Source: Hyperoodon ampullatus (lineage: Eukaryota; Chordata; Mammalia; Artiodactyla; Ziphiidae). From it: a DNA stretch of 64,000 nucleotides. The notes under the pieces are model-generated. The model made no database searches. It was not told the origin of the DNA and was given only the letters and a program-made list of their open reading frames with translations. Position numbers and translations under genes: made by a program. Location of the stretch: the NCBI GenBank assembly GCA_949752795.1, contig OX457061.1:33236425-33300424 (forward strand), given 5' to 3'. This document shows, piece after piece, positions 1 through 12,374 of this stretch (positions are counted from its first letter, which is position 1; every line of letters starts with the position of its first letter).

Positions 1-1803
1 GAAGTTTTAGCCACAGCAATCAGAGAAGAAGAAGAAATAAAAGGAATCCAAATTGGAAAAGAAGAAGTAAAGCTATCACTGTTTGCAGATGACATAATAC
101 TATACATACAGAATCATAATGATGCTACCGGAAAACTACTGGAGCTAATCAATGAATTTGGTAAAGTAGCAGGATGCAAAATTAATGCACAGAAATCTCT
201 TGCATTCCTATACACTAATGATGAAAAATTTGAAAGTGAAATTAAGAAAACACTCCATTTAACATTGCAACAAAAAGAATAAAATACCTAGGAATAAACC
301 TACCTAAGGAGACAAAAGACCTGTATGCAGAAAGTATAAGACAAAGATGAAAGAAATTAAAGATGATACAAACAGATGGAGAGATATACCATGTTCTTGG
401 ATTGGAAGAATCAACATTGTGAAAATGACTATACTACCCAAAGCAATCTACAGATTCAGTGCAATCCCTATCAAACTACCAATGACATTTTTCACAGAAC
501 TAGAACAAAAAAGTTCACATTTTGTATGGAAACACAAAAGACCCCGAATAGCCAAAGCAATCTTAAGAAAGAAAAACGGAGCTGGAGGAATCAGGCTTCC
601 TGACTTCAGACTATAGTACAAAGCTATAGTAATCAAGATAGTATGGTACTGGCACAAAAACAGAAATATAGATCAATGGAATAGGATAGAAAGCCCAGAG
701 AAAAACCCAAGCACATATGGTCACCTTATCTTTGATAAAGGAGGCAAGAAAATACAATGGAGAAAAGACAGCCTCTTCAATAAGTGGTGCTGGGAAAACT
801 GGACAGGTACAAAAGAATGAAATTAGAACACTCCCTAACACCATACACAAAAATAAATTCAAAAGGGATTAAAGACCTAAATGTAAGGCCAGACACTACA
901 GAACTCTTAGAGGAAAACATAGTCAGAACACTCTATGACATAAGTCACAGCAAGATCCTTTTTGATTCACCTCCTAGAGAAATGGAAATAAAAACAAAAA
1001 TAAACAAATGGGACCTAATGAAACTTAAAAGCTTTTGCACAGCAAAGGAAACCATAAACAAGACAAAAAGACAACTCTCAGAATGGGAGAAAATATTTTC
1101 AAACGAAGCAACTGACAAAGGATTCATCTCCAAAATATACAAGCAGCTCATGCAGACCTGCTTTTTTCAAAAAAAACAAACAACCGAATCCAAAAAATGG
1201 GCAGAAGACCTAAATAGACATTTTTCCAAAGAAGATATACAGATTGCCAACAAACACATGAAAGGGTGCTCAACGTCACTAATCATTAGAGAAATGCAAG
1301 TCAAAACTGCAATGAGGTATCACCTCACACCAGTCAGAAGGGCCATCATCAAAAATTCTACAAACAATAAATGCTGGAGAGGGTGTGGAGAAAAGGGAGC
1401 CCTCTTGCACTGTTGGTGGGAATGTAAATTGATACAGCCACTATGGAGAACATTATGGAGGTTCCTTAACAAACTAAAAATAGAACTACCATAAGACCCA
1501 GCAATCCCACTACTGGCATATACCCTGAGAAAACCATAATTCAAACAGTCATGTACCACAATGTTCATTGAAGCACTATTTACAATAGCCAGGACATGGA
1601 AGCAACCTAAGTGTTCATCAACAGATGAATGGATAAAGAAGATGTGGCACATATATACAATGGAATATTACTCAGCCATAAAAAGAAATGAAATTGAGTT
1701 ATTTGTAGTGAGGCGGATAGACCTAGAGTCTGTCATACAGAGTGAAGTAAGTCAGAAAGAGAAAAACAAATACCGTATGCTAACACATGTATATGGAATC
1801 TAA
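1..1803 (+). pseudogene. L1 ORF2 relic (reverse transcriptase to C terminus)
   Basis: This is the 3' part of an L1 LINE ORF2, running in from the left window edge. ORF2 encodes the endonuclease and reverse transcriptase that copies L1 RNA into the genome. The reverse transcriptase FADD motif is encoded at 82-93. The frame breaks at a stop (280-282) and shifts near 267 and again near 340. It continues in pieces at 347-616 and 784-1494, and the C-terminal frame ends at a stop at 1801-1803. The C-terminal zinc knuckle C-X3-C-X7-H-X4-C is intact at 1372-1425. Several frameshifts and stops make it non-coding today, although much of the protein is still readable, so the insertion is not very old. 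The shifts were read by eye. Confidence 0.93.
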
Positions 1804-2168
1804 AAAAAAAAAAGTTTCTGAAGAACCTAGGGGCAGGACAGGAATAAAGATGCAGACGTAGAGAATGGACCTGAAGATGCGGGGAGGGGGAAGGTTAAGC
1901 TGGGACGAAGTGAGAGAGTGGCATTAACATATATACACTACCAAATGTAAAATAGCTAGCTAGTGGGAAGCAGCTACATAGCACAGGGAGATCATCTCCA
2001 TACTTTGTGACCTCCTAGAGGGGTGGGATAGGGAGGGTGGGAGGGAGACTCAAGAGGGAGGGGATATGGGGATATATGTATATGTATAGCTGATTCACTT
2101 TGTTATACAGCAGAAACTAACACAACATGGCAAAGCAATTATATGCCAATAAAGATGTTAAAAAAAAA
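1804..2168 (+). repeat. L1 3'UTR and poly-A tail
   Basis: This directly follows the ORF2 stop. It has the G-rich tract typical of artiodactyl and cetacean L1 3'UTRs (1995-2070), then the block ending cagcagaaactaacacaac. An AATAAA signal lies at 2148-2153, followed by a short A tail. It marks the 3' end of the L1 that starts outside the window. Confidence 0.88.
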
Positions 2169-2360
2169 TCATGTACATCAACAGGAAGCAGATCAATAGT
2201 TGCTTGGGGCCAGAAGTAGAAATGGAAACTGATGGCAAAGGGGCACAAGGGAACTTTTGGGGTTGATGAAAATGTATCTTTATCTTAGGGTTATGGCTAC
2301 ATGGGTATGTACATTTTGTCAAAACTCATTAAACTGCACTGCTAAAATGGGTGTCTCAAG
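2169..2360 (+). repeat. Old L1M-type 3' end fragment
   Basis: The segment carries the pattern of ancient mammalian L1 3' ends: ggcacaagggaacttttggggt, then tgtcaaaactcattaaactg. It abuts the tail of the younger L1, which probably inserted into it. The family is assigned from memory of the consensus. Confidence 0.55.
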
Positions 2361-3378
2361 AAGGAGAGAATAGGTGCCCATGTTTGGTACAAATTGAGTA
2401 ATCTGAGGCTAGAGAGAAGGGGGTTCTGAACACAGCTTAGATGCTGCCACTCAGACCTCCTCTTGTGCAGTCTAGAGAGATGAGGCTGAAGTACAACTGG
2501 GTGACATCATACAAGACCAGTCTTTGTGATTCCTGTGTGAAAATGAACCATAGGGCATTGGTGTTTATGGCTTTCTCTGCTTGGGAAGGCTGGAGGAGCA
2601 CATTAGGATGGTCCAAAGTAAGGTAGAAATGACAGCTGAAGAGAAGAACCAAATGGTCATCTCCAGAGAGGAGGGAAGAACAGCCATCATGCTGTCACAG
2701 GTATGATAATGGTAGAAGCTGTGCAGATGTCTGAACCCAGACCTCAGAGCAGACAAGGAAGTGAACAGCAGACCACAGGGCACTGGACAGACTCAACACA
2801 GGGTCTCCCAGATGGTCGGTGGGAATTTGAAGGGGACTGAGAGGTTAGGAGCAGAGCCTGAGAAATGCTGATAGCAATGTTTATATTTTACAATATAGTT
2901 ATTATATAGCATTATAGCTCCTAGGTGAGTGTGCTTTTGCCAACCCATGATGGGGCAACAGAAGATTCCTGAGAACAGGCAAACAAGTCTGAAAGGAGGA
3001 CTGTTTGCCTTTGTCTGAAAACTGCAAACTATAAGCAGTTCAGAAACACTAGATGATACTTTAAATAACTGATGTGCTAACTGATTTTTAGATCAACAAA
3101 ACAGTTACTTAAGATTTATAGGGCCCCCCAAAGTGTGGGTCACACACTCAGATGGTCCAGTCCTTAGTAAGTTAAGTTCAGACATTGAGAGTATGCATTA
3201 GAAATGGTGGTGTCAATTGTCAGTGGACTTGTATTTTAGAGCTCTTTTGTTTCCTTTTTCCTTTTTCTAGCAGCCAATTTTGATATAAAATTACAAAAGT
3301 ATCTAACTTTGAAAACTTGGAAATTAAAAGAAAAATTCGTCCTTTACCATATATAGCTCGAGAAGCATTGCCACAGAA
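2361..3378. other. No recognisable feature
   Basis: I see no gene, RNA or named repeat here. The short open frames show no family motif and no coding bias that I can recognise. Confidence 0.6.
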
Positions 3379-3688
3379 CAGAGGTTGAGAAAATATAGCC
3401 CGCAGCACAAATTCAGCCCATCTGTTTTCTACGGTCTATGAGCTAAGAATGGTTTTAAAAAATTAAAAAAGAATATTCCATGACATGTGAAAATTATACG
3501 AAATTCATATTTCCGTGTCCATAAATAAAATTTTATTGGGACACGGCGATGCTCATTTATTTACATATTGTGTATTCCTGCTTTCACACTACAATAGCAG
3601 GTTGAGTAGTTGCAACAAAGACCTTTGGGCCCACAAAGCCTAAAATATTTGCTATCGGCCCTTTACAGAGAAAGTTTGCCCACCCCTG
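3379..3688 (-). mobile_element. hAT-type non-autonomous DNA transposon, copy 1
   Basis: It is about 310 bp with degenerate terminal inverted repeats: cagaggttgaga at the left and gtttgcccacccctg at the right. It shares long stretches with the element at 40632-40946, for example ttgagtagttgc and ccctttacagagaaa. The flanking 8 bp match only 5/8, so the TSD is decayed. Orientation is arbitrary. The exact family name is uncertain. Confidence 0.75.
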
Positions 3689-5204
3689 CTCTAGAAATAG
3701 TTACAACTCACAAGCCTGCATCCTGGTAATCCAGCTGTTTGAAAATCATCAAAACTAAAATCTTTCTACAAGAATTGTCCTTGTAGGCTCTGGGCTAATT
3801 CCGATAGGTCTGCCCCCAGGAGGGACCCCTCCCCTCCTTACTCCCTGGGGTCTGCTGCTACCATCCTGCTCATTGTTTCCCCATGACTCCCAGCCCGACA
3901 CTTGGCTCAACACCCCCCCTTCCTTCCGTCCTAAGGGAAACCGCTTGCTGCCTTTGTTGTTCTGGGCATTCCCATTCACATTTTCACCAGGCCTGACCCT
4001 GCCTGGCTTGTAAATCTGATGGGATCCTTGCCCAACAAAGGATGACTGAAGGCGGGTGGAAGTGCCACTCAAAAGAGGTGGTAACATCGGAGCAGAAGGC
4101 AGGCTGCACAGAGGTGGGTGGCACCTCGTGCCTGCACTCCTGGACTGTGATTGCTGAGCTCCTGGGTTTCCTTTAAATTCACACACAGCTTAAAACAACT
4201 CATTAGCATGCCCGGGAGAGTTGAACAGTTCAGGCTTCTCAAGAGTCCAGTGTTTCCCCAGGAAGGAATTTTCAGGGGAGGGAGTGGGACTGGGGGTAAG
4301 AGCCTCCTCTACGTGAGCAGGAACAATGCACTGGGTACCTTGGCAGGAGCTGAGCTGCATAAACAGCCTCATTACACATAAGCCACACGAGGAGGAGTAA
4401 GTAGATGTCAGGGCTGGGCTTTGGATTTTGGGTGCTAGCGCAACCCCTGGACCGGCAGGGAGGTGGCTGAGATGCAGTGGGAAAAATGCCATGCTTGATG
4501 CCAGAAGGATACAGCACTTACCAGCTGCGTCATCTGGGGTAATTCGAATTGCCTCTTGGGTCTTTGTGAAGGATGTCGTTCATGGGACAATTGAGAGGAT
4601 CACAATAAATACAGCAAGTGAAGGTTTTTGTCAACTGCAAAGCCCAGTGCAAATGTGAAGGGTTATTACAAGGCAACTTGTGAGAATCACACCTTTTAGT
4701 GCCCTATATTGAGCAGGGAGCAAATTTATGGTTAGGATTGGGCCAGAAGTTTTTGGACTTTTATGAAAATCATTTTAGGTCATTCAACAAGTTAGATGCT
4801 CAGACTGAAAGGGATCTTAAAGTCCTTTGGATATCCCATCCCACCCCTTCCCCAGCTTCCTTTGGTACTTGGCTTCTTCTCTGAAACATCCTTACTAGAT
4901 GGTTCGCCAGACTCTGCTTACATCCAATGGAGAGCTCACTCCTTGCCACAGCAGTATTCCTTGGATGGGTCCCTCAGATCCAATCTGTTCTCTCATACTT
5001 GGCAGCTCTTGTCTGCCTTGCTTTTAAAGAGTAAGTTCACTGGATAATCCACAGGGCAGGTAGTTGGCATCCTTAGCTTCTCCCAGTATTTATGCTCCTC
5101 CTTGGAATAACTTACTATTTACTATCATCTGAAGTGAAGTCTCAGGGAATCTCCCCTCCCTTCTGAGCTACTTTCTCCTGCAGCATCTCCTCTCCCACAT
5201 TTAC
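3689..5204. other. Unique sequence with a GC-rich patch
   Basis: There is no recognised gene. The stretch 3780-4150 is GC-rich and leaves a 143-codon open frame on the minus strand (3755-4186). That frame has no recognisable domain and is Pro/Ser/Gly-rich, as expected by chance in GC-rich DNA. A weak MIR-like piece may lie at about 4480-4610. Confidence 0.5.
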
Positions 5205-5217
5205 AAATGTGTCTCCT

Positions 5218-5448
5218 GGGCTCCCCTGGTGGCGTAGTGATTGAGAGTCTGCCTGCTGATGCAGGGACATGGGTTCATGCCCCGGTCCGGGAAGATCCCA
5301 CATGCCGCGGAGCGGCTGGGCCCGTAAGCCATGGCCACTGAGCCTGTGCGTCCGGAGCCTGTGCTCCGCAACAGGAGAGGCCGCAACAGTGAGAGGCCCA
5401 CGTACCACAAAAAAAAAAAAAAAAAAAAAAAAGAACAACAACAACAAA
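5218..5448 (+). mobile_element. CHR-type tRNA-derived SINE
   Basis: A full short-form CHR SINE. The tRNA-related head starts at 5218, the body carries gcggagcggctgggcc, and an A-rich tail with (AAC)n lies at 5408-5448. It is flanked by a perfect 13-bp TSD, aaatgtgtctcct, at 5205-5217 and 5449-5461. The perfect TSD points to a fairly recent insertion. Confidence 0.95.
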
Positions 5449-5461
5449 AAATGTGTCTCCT

Positions 5462-5844
5462 TTCAGTGTCAAGCTGACATCTCTTCCGGGACTATCATGA
5501 GGGCTAACTTGATGGTACCTGAGGATACTACTTGATGCAACTGACCAGCTGCCCTATCATCCAGAAGGAGGTGCAGTGTCAGTTCCCCGTGAGCTTCTGC
5601 TCTCTAACCAGGCAAGAAATTAGAGTTTCTGCTTTTGCCAAGACAAACATCGAGAAAGCCAGAAGCTTTCTCAGGCCTTAAGTGTTTTTTCCTTCTGATG
5701 TGAATTCTGCCACTTTATCAGTTGCTTTGGTAAGTTACATAATTGTTTTTAGGTATTTCAAATCATACTGTGACACTGCTCCTTTACCAAAATGTCTCTG
5801 GGAAAACTACCAAGAAAAGGCAAATAAAAAGAAAACTAGCATTT
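5462..5844. other. No recognisable feature
   Basis: Unique-looking sequence between the SINE and an old MIR. No motif was noted. Confidence 0.55.
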
Positions 5845-5945
5845 AAATGAGCATCTACGTTACTTCAGGGCCTGTTCTTAGCCCTCAACTTACAGCATCT
5901 GATTTAATTTTCATAACAACTGTTTACTAGATGGGAAAACAGGGA
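5845..5945 (-). repeat. MIR fragment
   Basis: A reverse-oriented piece of the MIR core and 3' part: a degenerate copy of the low-abundance peptide-free block reading cataacaactgtttactagatgggaaaac. Highly diverged. Confidence 0.5.
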
Positions 5946-6479
5946 CTGCACACACACAAATACACAGTTTTTAGGAATACACATAAATACAATAAAACCA
6001 TATATTCAGGAAAGCAAGGGAATGAAGAATACAGGACTTAGGGTGATGGTTATTATATGTGAGGGAAGGGAGGGGAAGGAACTGATAGAAGGACAATGTA
6101 GTTAGATGAGTGTTACTGTCAAGGTTCCAGTTCTGAGAGGTGGTTTCATGAATACATACATTATTTAAAATAGCTAATTAAATAGCGGTTGAAATAAAAG
6201 CGGGCTGTACAAAGATCAGTGATCAAAATGTGTCATGAACCATTAGGATTAATTCAGTTTGTGTTTACCTGTGGTCCCCTAAGAACAAAACAAGTCTCCA
6301 AAAGGCAGTTTCCCTGGCTTTGCATAATAGGGATTATTTCTCCTGTGCATAAAATCTCATGAAGTCTAGAGGCTCTCCTCCATCGTGTAGTCACACCAAC
6401 TGGACTATGTGACCTCCCAGGTAAGTAGGGGCAGAGAAGGATAAAAGAAACACACTGGCTTTTTAATCTCAGCCTGCAA
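5946..6479. other. No recognisable feature, with a purine-rich patch
   Basis: A G/A-rich stretch at 6058-6090 is the only compositional anomaly. No gene or named repeat was recognised. Confidence 0.5.
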
Positions 6480-6605
6480 ATAACACATATGTTTGCTCAC
6501 AGTTCATTGGCCAAAACTAGTCACATGGCCCCAGACTAATTGCTGGAGAGACTGGGAAATGTAGAGGAGGAAGGAATATTTAGAGAGTACTATCTGTCTC
6601 TGCCA
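6480..6605 (+). repeat. Unnamed interspersed repeat, copy A
   Basis: It shares a block with 7550-7650: cattggccaaaactagtcac followed by atggccc, then a G/A-rich segment containing ggaggaa. The pattern is that of an old mammalian interspersed repeat, but I cannot name the family with confidence. Confidence 0.5.
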
Positions 6606-6712
6606 CATTTCATTTTTTTCCCCTTGTTAGAGTAAAGATGAACAATTCTGGGTAAGATTCTATTTTTATCTATCTTTCCTGTGAGCTTTCATAGACAAGA
6701 TAGCTCCCTGAA

Positions 6713-6885
6713 GTGGTTTAGAGTTAGACGTGTCTGGGTTTGCGTCTTAGCTCTCCTCTAACTGACTTAGGTGAACTTGGGCAAGTCATGTTCCTTCTCT
6801 GAGGCTGTTTTCTTGTCTCTAAATTGGGGATAATAATATAAATGTTGCAGGATTAGTGTAAGGGTGTAACTGGCCAAGGCTGTAA
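6713..6885 (+). repeat. MIR SINE
   Basis: The order of the MIR sense consensus is readable: a tctgggtttgcgtcttagctc block, then gaacttgggcaagtcatg, then an attggggataataat block. Confidence 0.75.
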
Positions 6886-7255
6886 GGTGTCAACTAACAC
6901 GCTGAAATCTGCGTAATTTACTAAATGGTAGTAATTACTATGAAAAGCTGCTATGAGGTCATTGTTTACATTATCCAATTCTCAGTGTAGCTTTAGGGAT
7001 TGTCAAGTATATTTTTCTTTATTGTTGTTTCAAAATAAAGCCACAAAGCCCTCTCTGCGTTGCTATCTTGAACAGCTCCTGTTTGGAATGTGGAAGGCAA
7101 CTATATGTGCCAGAAGCATCATACAAACAAACAGAATAGCTATCTCTTTCTCTGACCATAAGAATGCTTAGGATTGGTATCCTCAGAAAAGCAAGTCAAC
7201 GTATTAGGTCAGGGTGTGTCTTCAGAAGACTCATGGCATCTTTTCAAAAATTCTT

Positions 7256-7650
7256 TGTATTAGTCAGGATAAACTAGGTTATGCTGCCATAACAAACATT
7301 TCCCAAATCTCAATAGCTTAACACCAGAGATTTATTTCTTGTTTATGAAAAGTGCATGTAAGATCTAGGAGACTTTCTAAGCCACTTCCACTCCACATTA
7401 ACAATTCAGCAATCCATATGTCAGCAGCCTCCACTGTGTTGTAGTTATACTATTCGGAAAACACAACCTTTTCAGTTGACATGGCAGGGGAAAAGGTGCT
7501 GGATGTTATTGCACTGGTGATTTCTCTGGCCAGGAATTGACACTTACCACTTCTATATACAATGCATTGACCAGAACTAGTCAGATGGCCCTACCTAATT
7601 ACAGGGTTGGTGGAAAAGTAGAATCCTCTCTTGTGTCTAGAAGAAAAAGA
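7256..7650 (+). repeat. Unnamed interspersed repeat, copy B (longer)
   Basis: It begins near gtattagtcaggataaactag and contains ccataacaaacatttcccaa and caatagcttaacaccagag, a familiar head for an old mammalian repeat. Its 3' part matches 6480-6605. The family was not named with certainty, and no terminal repeats were found. Confidence 0.5.
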
Positions 7651-7774
7651 AAGATCTGTCACATTCTTGTTCCCTACCCAAACTCCACTATAAAATGGCT
7701 GTCTTCCATGAACAAGGGCACAAGAAAGTTGTGTGTATATAGGGTGTACAACATAGTCCATATGCATCAAACTC

Positions 7775-7990
7775 CTTACTCTTTAAAATCCTTTGAGTGT
7801 TCTGCTTCCATGTCTTTGTTGATGTTGTTCCATTGGCCCCAGAAAACACTTCCCTTCCATTTCTACACTTTCAAATTCTATCTGTTTTTCAAAGTTCCAT
7901 CTTAATTGTCACCTCCTCATTCCTCATCTCCTCTTGTGTTTCATTTTTTCATTTATTCTCCTACAGCATATTATGCTTCTCTTGAGATCC
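7775..7990 (+). repeat. L2 LINE fragment
   Basis: The T/C-rich pattern fits the L2 3' region in sense orientation. It includes catcttaattgtcacctcct, which corresponds to the conserved L2 tcaaatgtcacctcct block. Confidence 0.6.
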
Positions 7991-8744
7991 TCCGACCCAT
8001 TTGTTTTCACTCTCTAATTTTTTGTTCAAACATTTGAATGAACCAAAACAGAGTACTGAAAAGGAACATGTGGAACCTGGAATTACAATCAAAACCTTAA
8101 GTCTGTAGATCAGGAAGTATAACTGTGTTCTTTACATGGGTAAGATTCTGCCTGCCTTTTAAAGTCACAGTTTGGCTGGAAATCGAAGAAAGAATGAGCA
8201 GAGAAGCAAGTATAGCTTCCCTGAAGAAGCTCTTCCTTGACTTAAGATTGCATCGCTTAGGTCAGTCAACTCATCTGGCTGATGTCTGCTCCATACCTAG
8301 GATGGATGACAACTGGCAGCCAGCTACTACTAATCAGGCGAGCCAAATAGTGAGACCCAGCTCAGCATCAAGATAGCAGTTCCTGGCAATCACGAAATTT
8401 CCTTTGGAAAGTGCCATTGCTTTACCATCCAAACGAAACTTGGTTATTAGTCATAGCAAGAGCTGGCGTCCAACTAGTTTGCTAAAAATGGCAGTGTTCT
8501 TGGATTTCTTATACTTTTGGGGTCAGATGCAGAATACCTACTGGTGATCTCTCAATACTTTTCCTAGGGACAGACATTCTTCTTCAGCAGCATTTCTGAT
8601 GAAGGTTTTCCCATAGATTTACACATGGGAAGTGAAGCCCTTCTTGTTCTATGCCCCGGTGGGATCTTTCCTTGTGAAAAGCAACAGCACACTGTGCACA
8701 CACCAAACCAAGTTTTCAAGACTAACACATGAAGGAATTGAACT
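7991..8744. other. No recognisable feature
   Basis: Unique-looking sequence. No gene, RNA or named repeat was recognised. Confidence 0.55.
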
Positions 8745-8940
8745 TCTGTGATGTTCTGGGCACCGTGCCAATGTGTTCACACACTTTCTCTTAATCTTTA
8801 CAACGGCCCTGTAAGGTAAGGTAGCAATTACCAGCTCTATTTTAGAGAAGAGACTGAGGTTCGTAGAGCTGGTGCACTGAATCACACAGCTAGAAGGCAC
8901 AGCAGCCAGATCGAGACATGAACTTGCTATCATAGTTCTT
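8745..8940 (-). repeat. MIR SINE, reverse
   Basis: It reads through the reverse MIR order: a gggcaccgtgcc block, then tcttaatctttacaacggcc, then agagactgaggttcg, then aatcacacagctagaaggca. Confidence 0.78.
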
Positions 8941-9149
8941 GTGATCATAGTGGACCATCCAATTCCTGACCTCAAGTTGTTCTGTATTAGGCAAGTGGTT
9001 CTGGGCAGGCTGGACTTCAGTAACTAGGTCACACTCTGGGCATCCTCCTCAGTTCTTCACTGAATAGCAGCGTGGTGCCTGCCTCTTTCAGAAGATGACT
9101 TGGAGTCTGAGTGAAGAGCTTACGGTGTTCTCTATGACTGCAATAACAG

Positions 9150-9330
9150 CCTTCCCAGGTGTTGAGTGCCTCATGATGTAAGAGAATACACATGTATTAT
9201 CTCAGTTAAACCGCACAAACACATTACACACAGGCAGAAGTTAAACAGGAGGAAACTATGGCTCAGAGCAGGTTAAGGCGAACGTCCAAGGGCACACCAT
9301 TGTTTGGGGTGGTGCTCGGACTAGAACCAT
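9150..9330 (-). repeat. MIR SINE, reverse
   Basis: A reverse MIR with tattatctcagttaaaccgc, gaggaaactatggctcagag and a diverged gtccaagggcacacc block. The three MIR landmarks are in the expected order. Confidence 0.7.
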
Positions 9331-9454
9331 CTTCCTACCATCTAGGGTCCCCTATTTGAGTAGCCACAGTCATAATAATAAAAGCCAGGACAGATGCTAT
9401 AGACCAGCAAATTGATACTTGGAAGACTCTGTGCAGAGAGTATCAGTTTCCCCT

Positions 9455-9592
9455 CTACCTCTTGGCTGTGAAATGGGAATAATAATTCTAACATATCAGG
9501 CTGATTGTGAAGATGAACCAGAGACAACGTCAATGAGAAAGCCCCTGGCTCAGCTCCTGGCACAGAGGAGATGCCAGCATTAACATGGGCTG
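9455..9592 (+). repeat. MIR 3' part
   Basis: A sense MIR core and 3' end: tgaaatgggaataataattc, then gtgaagatgaacc, then cagctcctggcacagagg. Confidence 0.65.
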
Positions 9593-10199
9593 AATATTAG
9601 CTGACTATTCCCAGATGATTTTTTAGAAGGCTGGAAAGAGACTGTTTTGGGCTCTTCTCTATAAAGCCTAACTCATCATCATATGGGCCTCCGGGTAGGG
9701 GTAGGGGAGGAAAAAATGAGGGGAGGAAGGATAAAAAGGGAGTAGATTAGCCACTCAGGGATGTCCCTTGCTTCTCAGTTACTCCTCTGGGTATGTTGGT
9801 TTGCAGGGCAACTGGGGAGGGCGAATAGAATTCATTCATGACCTTATGAGAGTTTTGCCATGGTCCTGAGAGGGGCAGGCTTTGCCAGAGCCCTGGGAAG
9901 CAGAACTGCTGGGCTTTCTGGGTAATGGCTGTACTTAAGCACTATCTGGCTTTTCACAGCCAGCTGACTGATAAAAAGGGTCTTCACAGTGAACCCACCC
10001 CAGCAGCGGGTAGTTAATGGCACTTTCGGCTGAGCTCATTTTTGGCACGAAATGCAGAGGATCATAAACCAGAATTCTAACCTCAAGATGGATTCGATTT
10101 TCCAGATAGGGATGGTGGTTTCTAAGCCTTGAGCAATGTCGCAGGGTCCTGTTTCCAGGAGAATTTCTGTTCCATGTGGTGCTTCCCTGTTTGCAGGGC
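9593..10199. other. No recognisable feature
   Basis: Unique-looking sequence with a short G-rich patch at 9690-9740. Nothing was recognised. Confidence 0.55.
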
Positions 10200-10345
10200 A
10201 GTTTCCTTCACATCAACACTTTGATCCTCCTGGCAGCTCTGTAAGGTAGATAAACTCCTCAGAGGTTATTGCCCTCTTTCCTCCAAAAAGAAACCAAGGC
10301 TCAGTGAGGGTAAAGGGTGTGCCAGACCTTGTACAGTTGGCCCTG
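10200..10345 (-). repeat. MIR fragment, reverse
   Basis: A reverse MIR pattern: tgatcctcctggcagctctg, then ggtagataaact, then aaaccaaggctcagtgaggg. Confidence 0.6.
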
Positions 10346-10436
10346 ACCCTTGGCTAGAATTCTGTTCCCTTATGATTCTGTTTTCAGAGTAGGATTCCAG
10401 GAGGTTTTCTCACCTTTAATCAGTACTTTTGGTTCC

Positions 10437-10560
10437 AGTCATCTAAAATGAGGAAATTGAGGCTTTAGAAGAGATTACGTTCCCTGCCCCAAATCACACA
10501 GCTAGTAAATGGCAAAGCCAGGATTAAAATCTGACTTCTGACTTCTTAACTGCCTTGCCA
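10437..10560 (-). repeat. MIR fragment, reverse
   Basis: A reverse MIR with aaaatgaggaaattgaggct, then aatcacacagctagtaaatg, then a ctgacttcttaactgccttg end. Confidence 0.8.
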
Positions 10561-10969
10561 GTGTTTCTCAAAAAAGGACTGATTTGTGGCTCATTCTTGG
10601 AGAGCCCATGGTTACACAGCTTTAAACATTTTGCATTTTTGTTTTGATGATGGTCTTGAAAATAATTTTACCCATTATACATTAAAAACTACTTTAAACA
10701 ATGTTAATGATCATTTGAAATGTAAGAATTTTTTTTTAATATACAAAATAAGACATTCGTTGCTTCAGTTTGAGGCTCTGAGAGACTGCGTCCCATGCCT
10801 GAAGTCATTTTCTTAGGGTTCTATGAGATGGTGGGGTTTTTTTTCCCATATGAAAGAGTTTATATATTATACAAGTTTCAGGAACTCTGAACTGTGAGTC
10901 CCAGCTTCCCTGTTGAGTTGTAGAAACATTTCAACATTCTCTCCTTGAAGTATGTGAGTGATTACCACA

Positions 10970-11090
10970 ATCATTTTGAAGATTAGAAATCAGAAGAGAG
11001 GTTTATATTTGTACCCAAGGTCACATACCCAGGAACTAACAAATTCTAGCTCCAATCTCTGACACCAAATCCATCCACGCTACCTCCTAG
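10970..11090 (-). repeat. MIR fragment, reverse (weak)
   Basis: The blocks gtacccaaggtcacataccc and gaactaacaaattctagctcc fit the 5' half of a reversed MIR. Strongly diverged. Confidence 0.45.
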
Positions 11091-12374
11091 GAAAAAGAAA
11101 AAATCCAGTTTTCTAGTCAAAGGATAATTAAAAGTCCCCAATTTCTCCCTAAAAGACCCAGAGGGGCACAGATTCAAAGTGGGAGGGATTGCAAATGAGG
11201 AATGTTAAAATCTTCCTGGGAGTCAGTAGGGTCCTCCTAGTAGGAGAATGAAAGGAGGTTTCTCCCACTAGCTTTAGCCATTCACCTGTCCCAGAGCAGG
11301 GCCATCTCCGTCTCCAGGCTTCTACATGGTGACGATTCCCAAATTCCACTGCGGTGTTTACAATTCTGCAGCCAAGCACTCGGCTTACTTCAGCTTTAAG
11401 CAAAGGATGGCAAATGTTTGCATCCACTTTCTTATCTGGACCGGTTCTCCCACGTCTCCTCCATGTGGTTTTCATATGGCTTTTATGAATGCCCGAAGTC
11501 TGTTCCAGCTTGTTCTAATGTTGCACTGTTTTAACTGCCATAACACAGTGGTATCAACAGATAAATCAACTAGATATGCTGAAAAAATTATGGGCAAGAA
11601 TCCTGTTTTCACCCGGCCTAATTCATCCACGAGAAGAATCTGCCTTGGGAGTTGCAGGGAGAAGAGATATGTGGAGTTACAGACCAGAGAAATAAGCCAG
11701 TCCAACGATCCTATTATTCCTAAACTTCTGGACTGTTTTCACTTAAATCAACAGCAATTTTCTCTAGAGTTGCCCATTCTCTGAACCTCGTGATTCCTCC
11801 GGTTAGAGCGTTTGCTGAGCTGCTTCTCATATTCAGCTGTCTCTTCTTTCTCTCTCAGTGATTTCATTTGCTTAATGGGACTTTCTGTGACGAATCATGG
11901 TAGTTCAGGATGTCGACTCATAAGACTTGTATCACTGAGGATGTCCTTGTCCAGACCTCAGATTCACTCTTCTTACTTCCCGGAAGGAGAAAGTTTCTGA
12001 GCGATTGTTAGAGTACACAGCACAGGAGGCTTCTCTCCCTGACCTCCACGTTCCAGCATCCAGAGCTTTCCTCTTTGCCTCACTCTCAGCAATTTAAATC
12101 CTATTTAGATTGTGATGCGGAGACTTGGGGAAGATTAGCTTTTGGGAAGTAGGCTCTGTAATCCTTGGTCCCTGAAGTGACTTTCAATAGGAAATCTGAA
12201 TTCCTGCTCCATGTAAAATGGGTCTCAGATGCTGAGAAATGAGTATTTGAGAATAATTTATGATTTGCTTTCCATAAATCACTGCTATTTTGCCTACAAA
12301 TCATTTTGAGAACTGTATATGGCTTTATAAAAATATGAGTCTGGGCAGAGAAGACTGATTGGGAATTGAGGGTT
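11091..12374. other. No recognisable gene; long open frame judged chance
   Basis: A 152-codon plus-strand frame (11326-11784) is the longest here. It shows no domain, no known family motif and no flanking splice or poly-A context that I can support. No repeat was named. Confidence 0.5.

Noticed and set aside
3755..4186. 143-codon minus-strand open frame in GC-rich sequence
   Set aside because: No recognisable domain, Pro/Ser/Gly-rich composition, and no supporting promoter, splice or poly-A context. Length is expected by chance in GC-rich DNA.
11326..11784. 152-codon plus-strand open frame
   Set aside because: The translation shows no family motif or coding character. Single-exon context has no UTR signals. 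Judged a chance frame.
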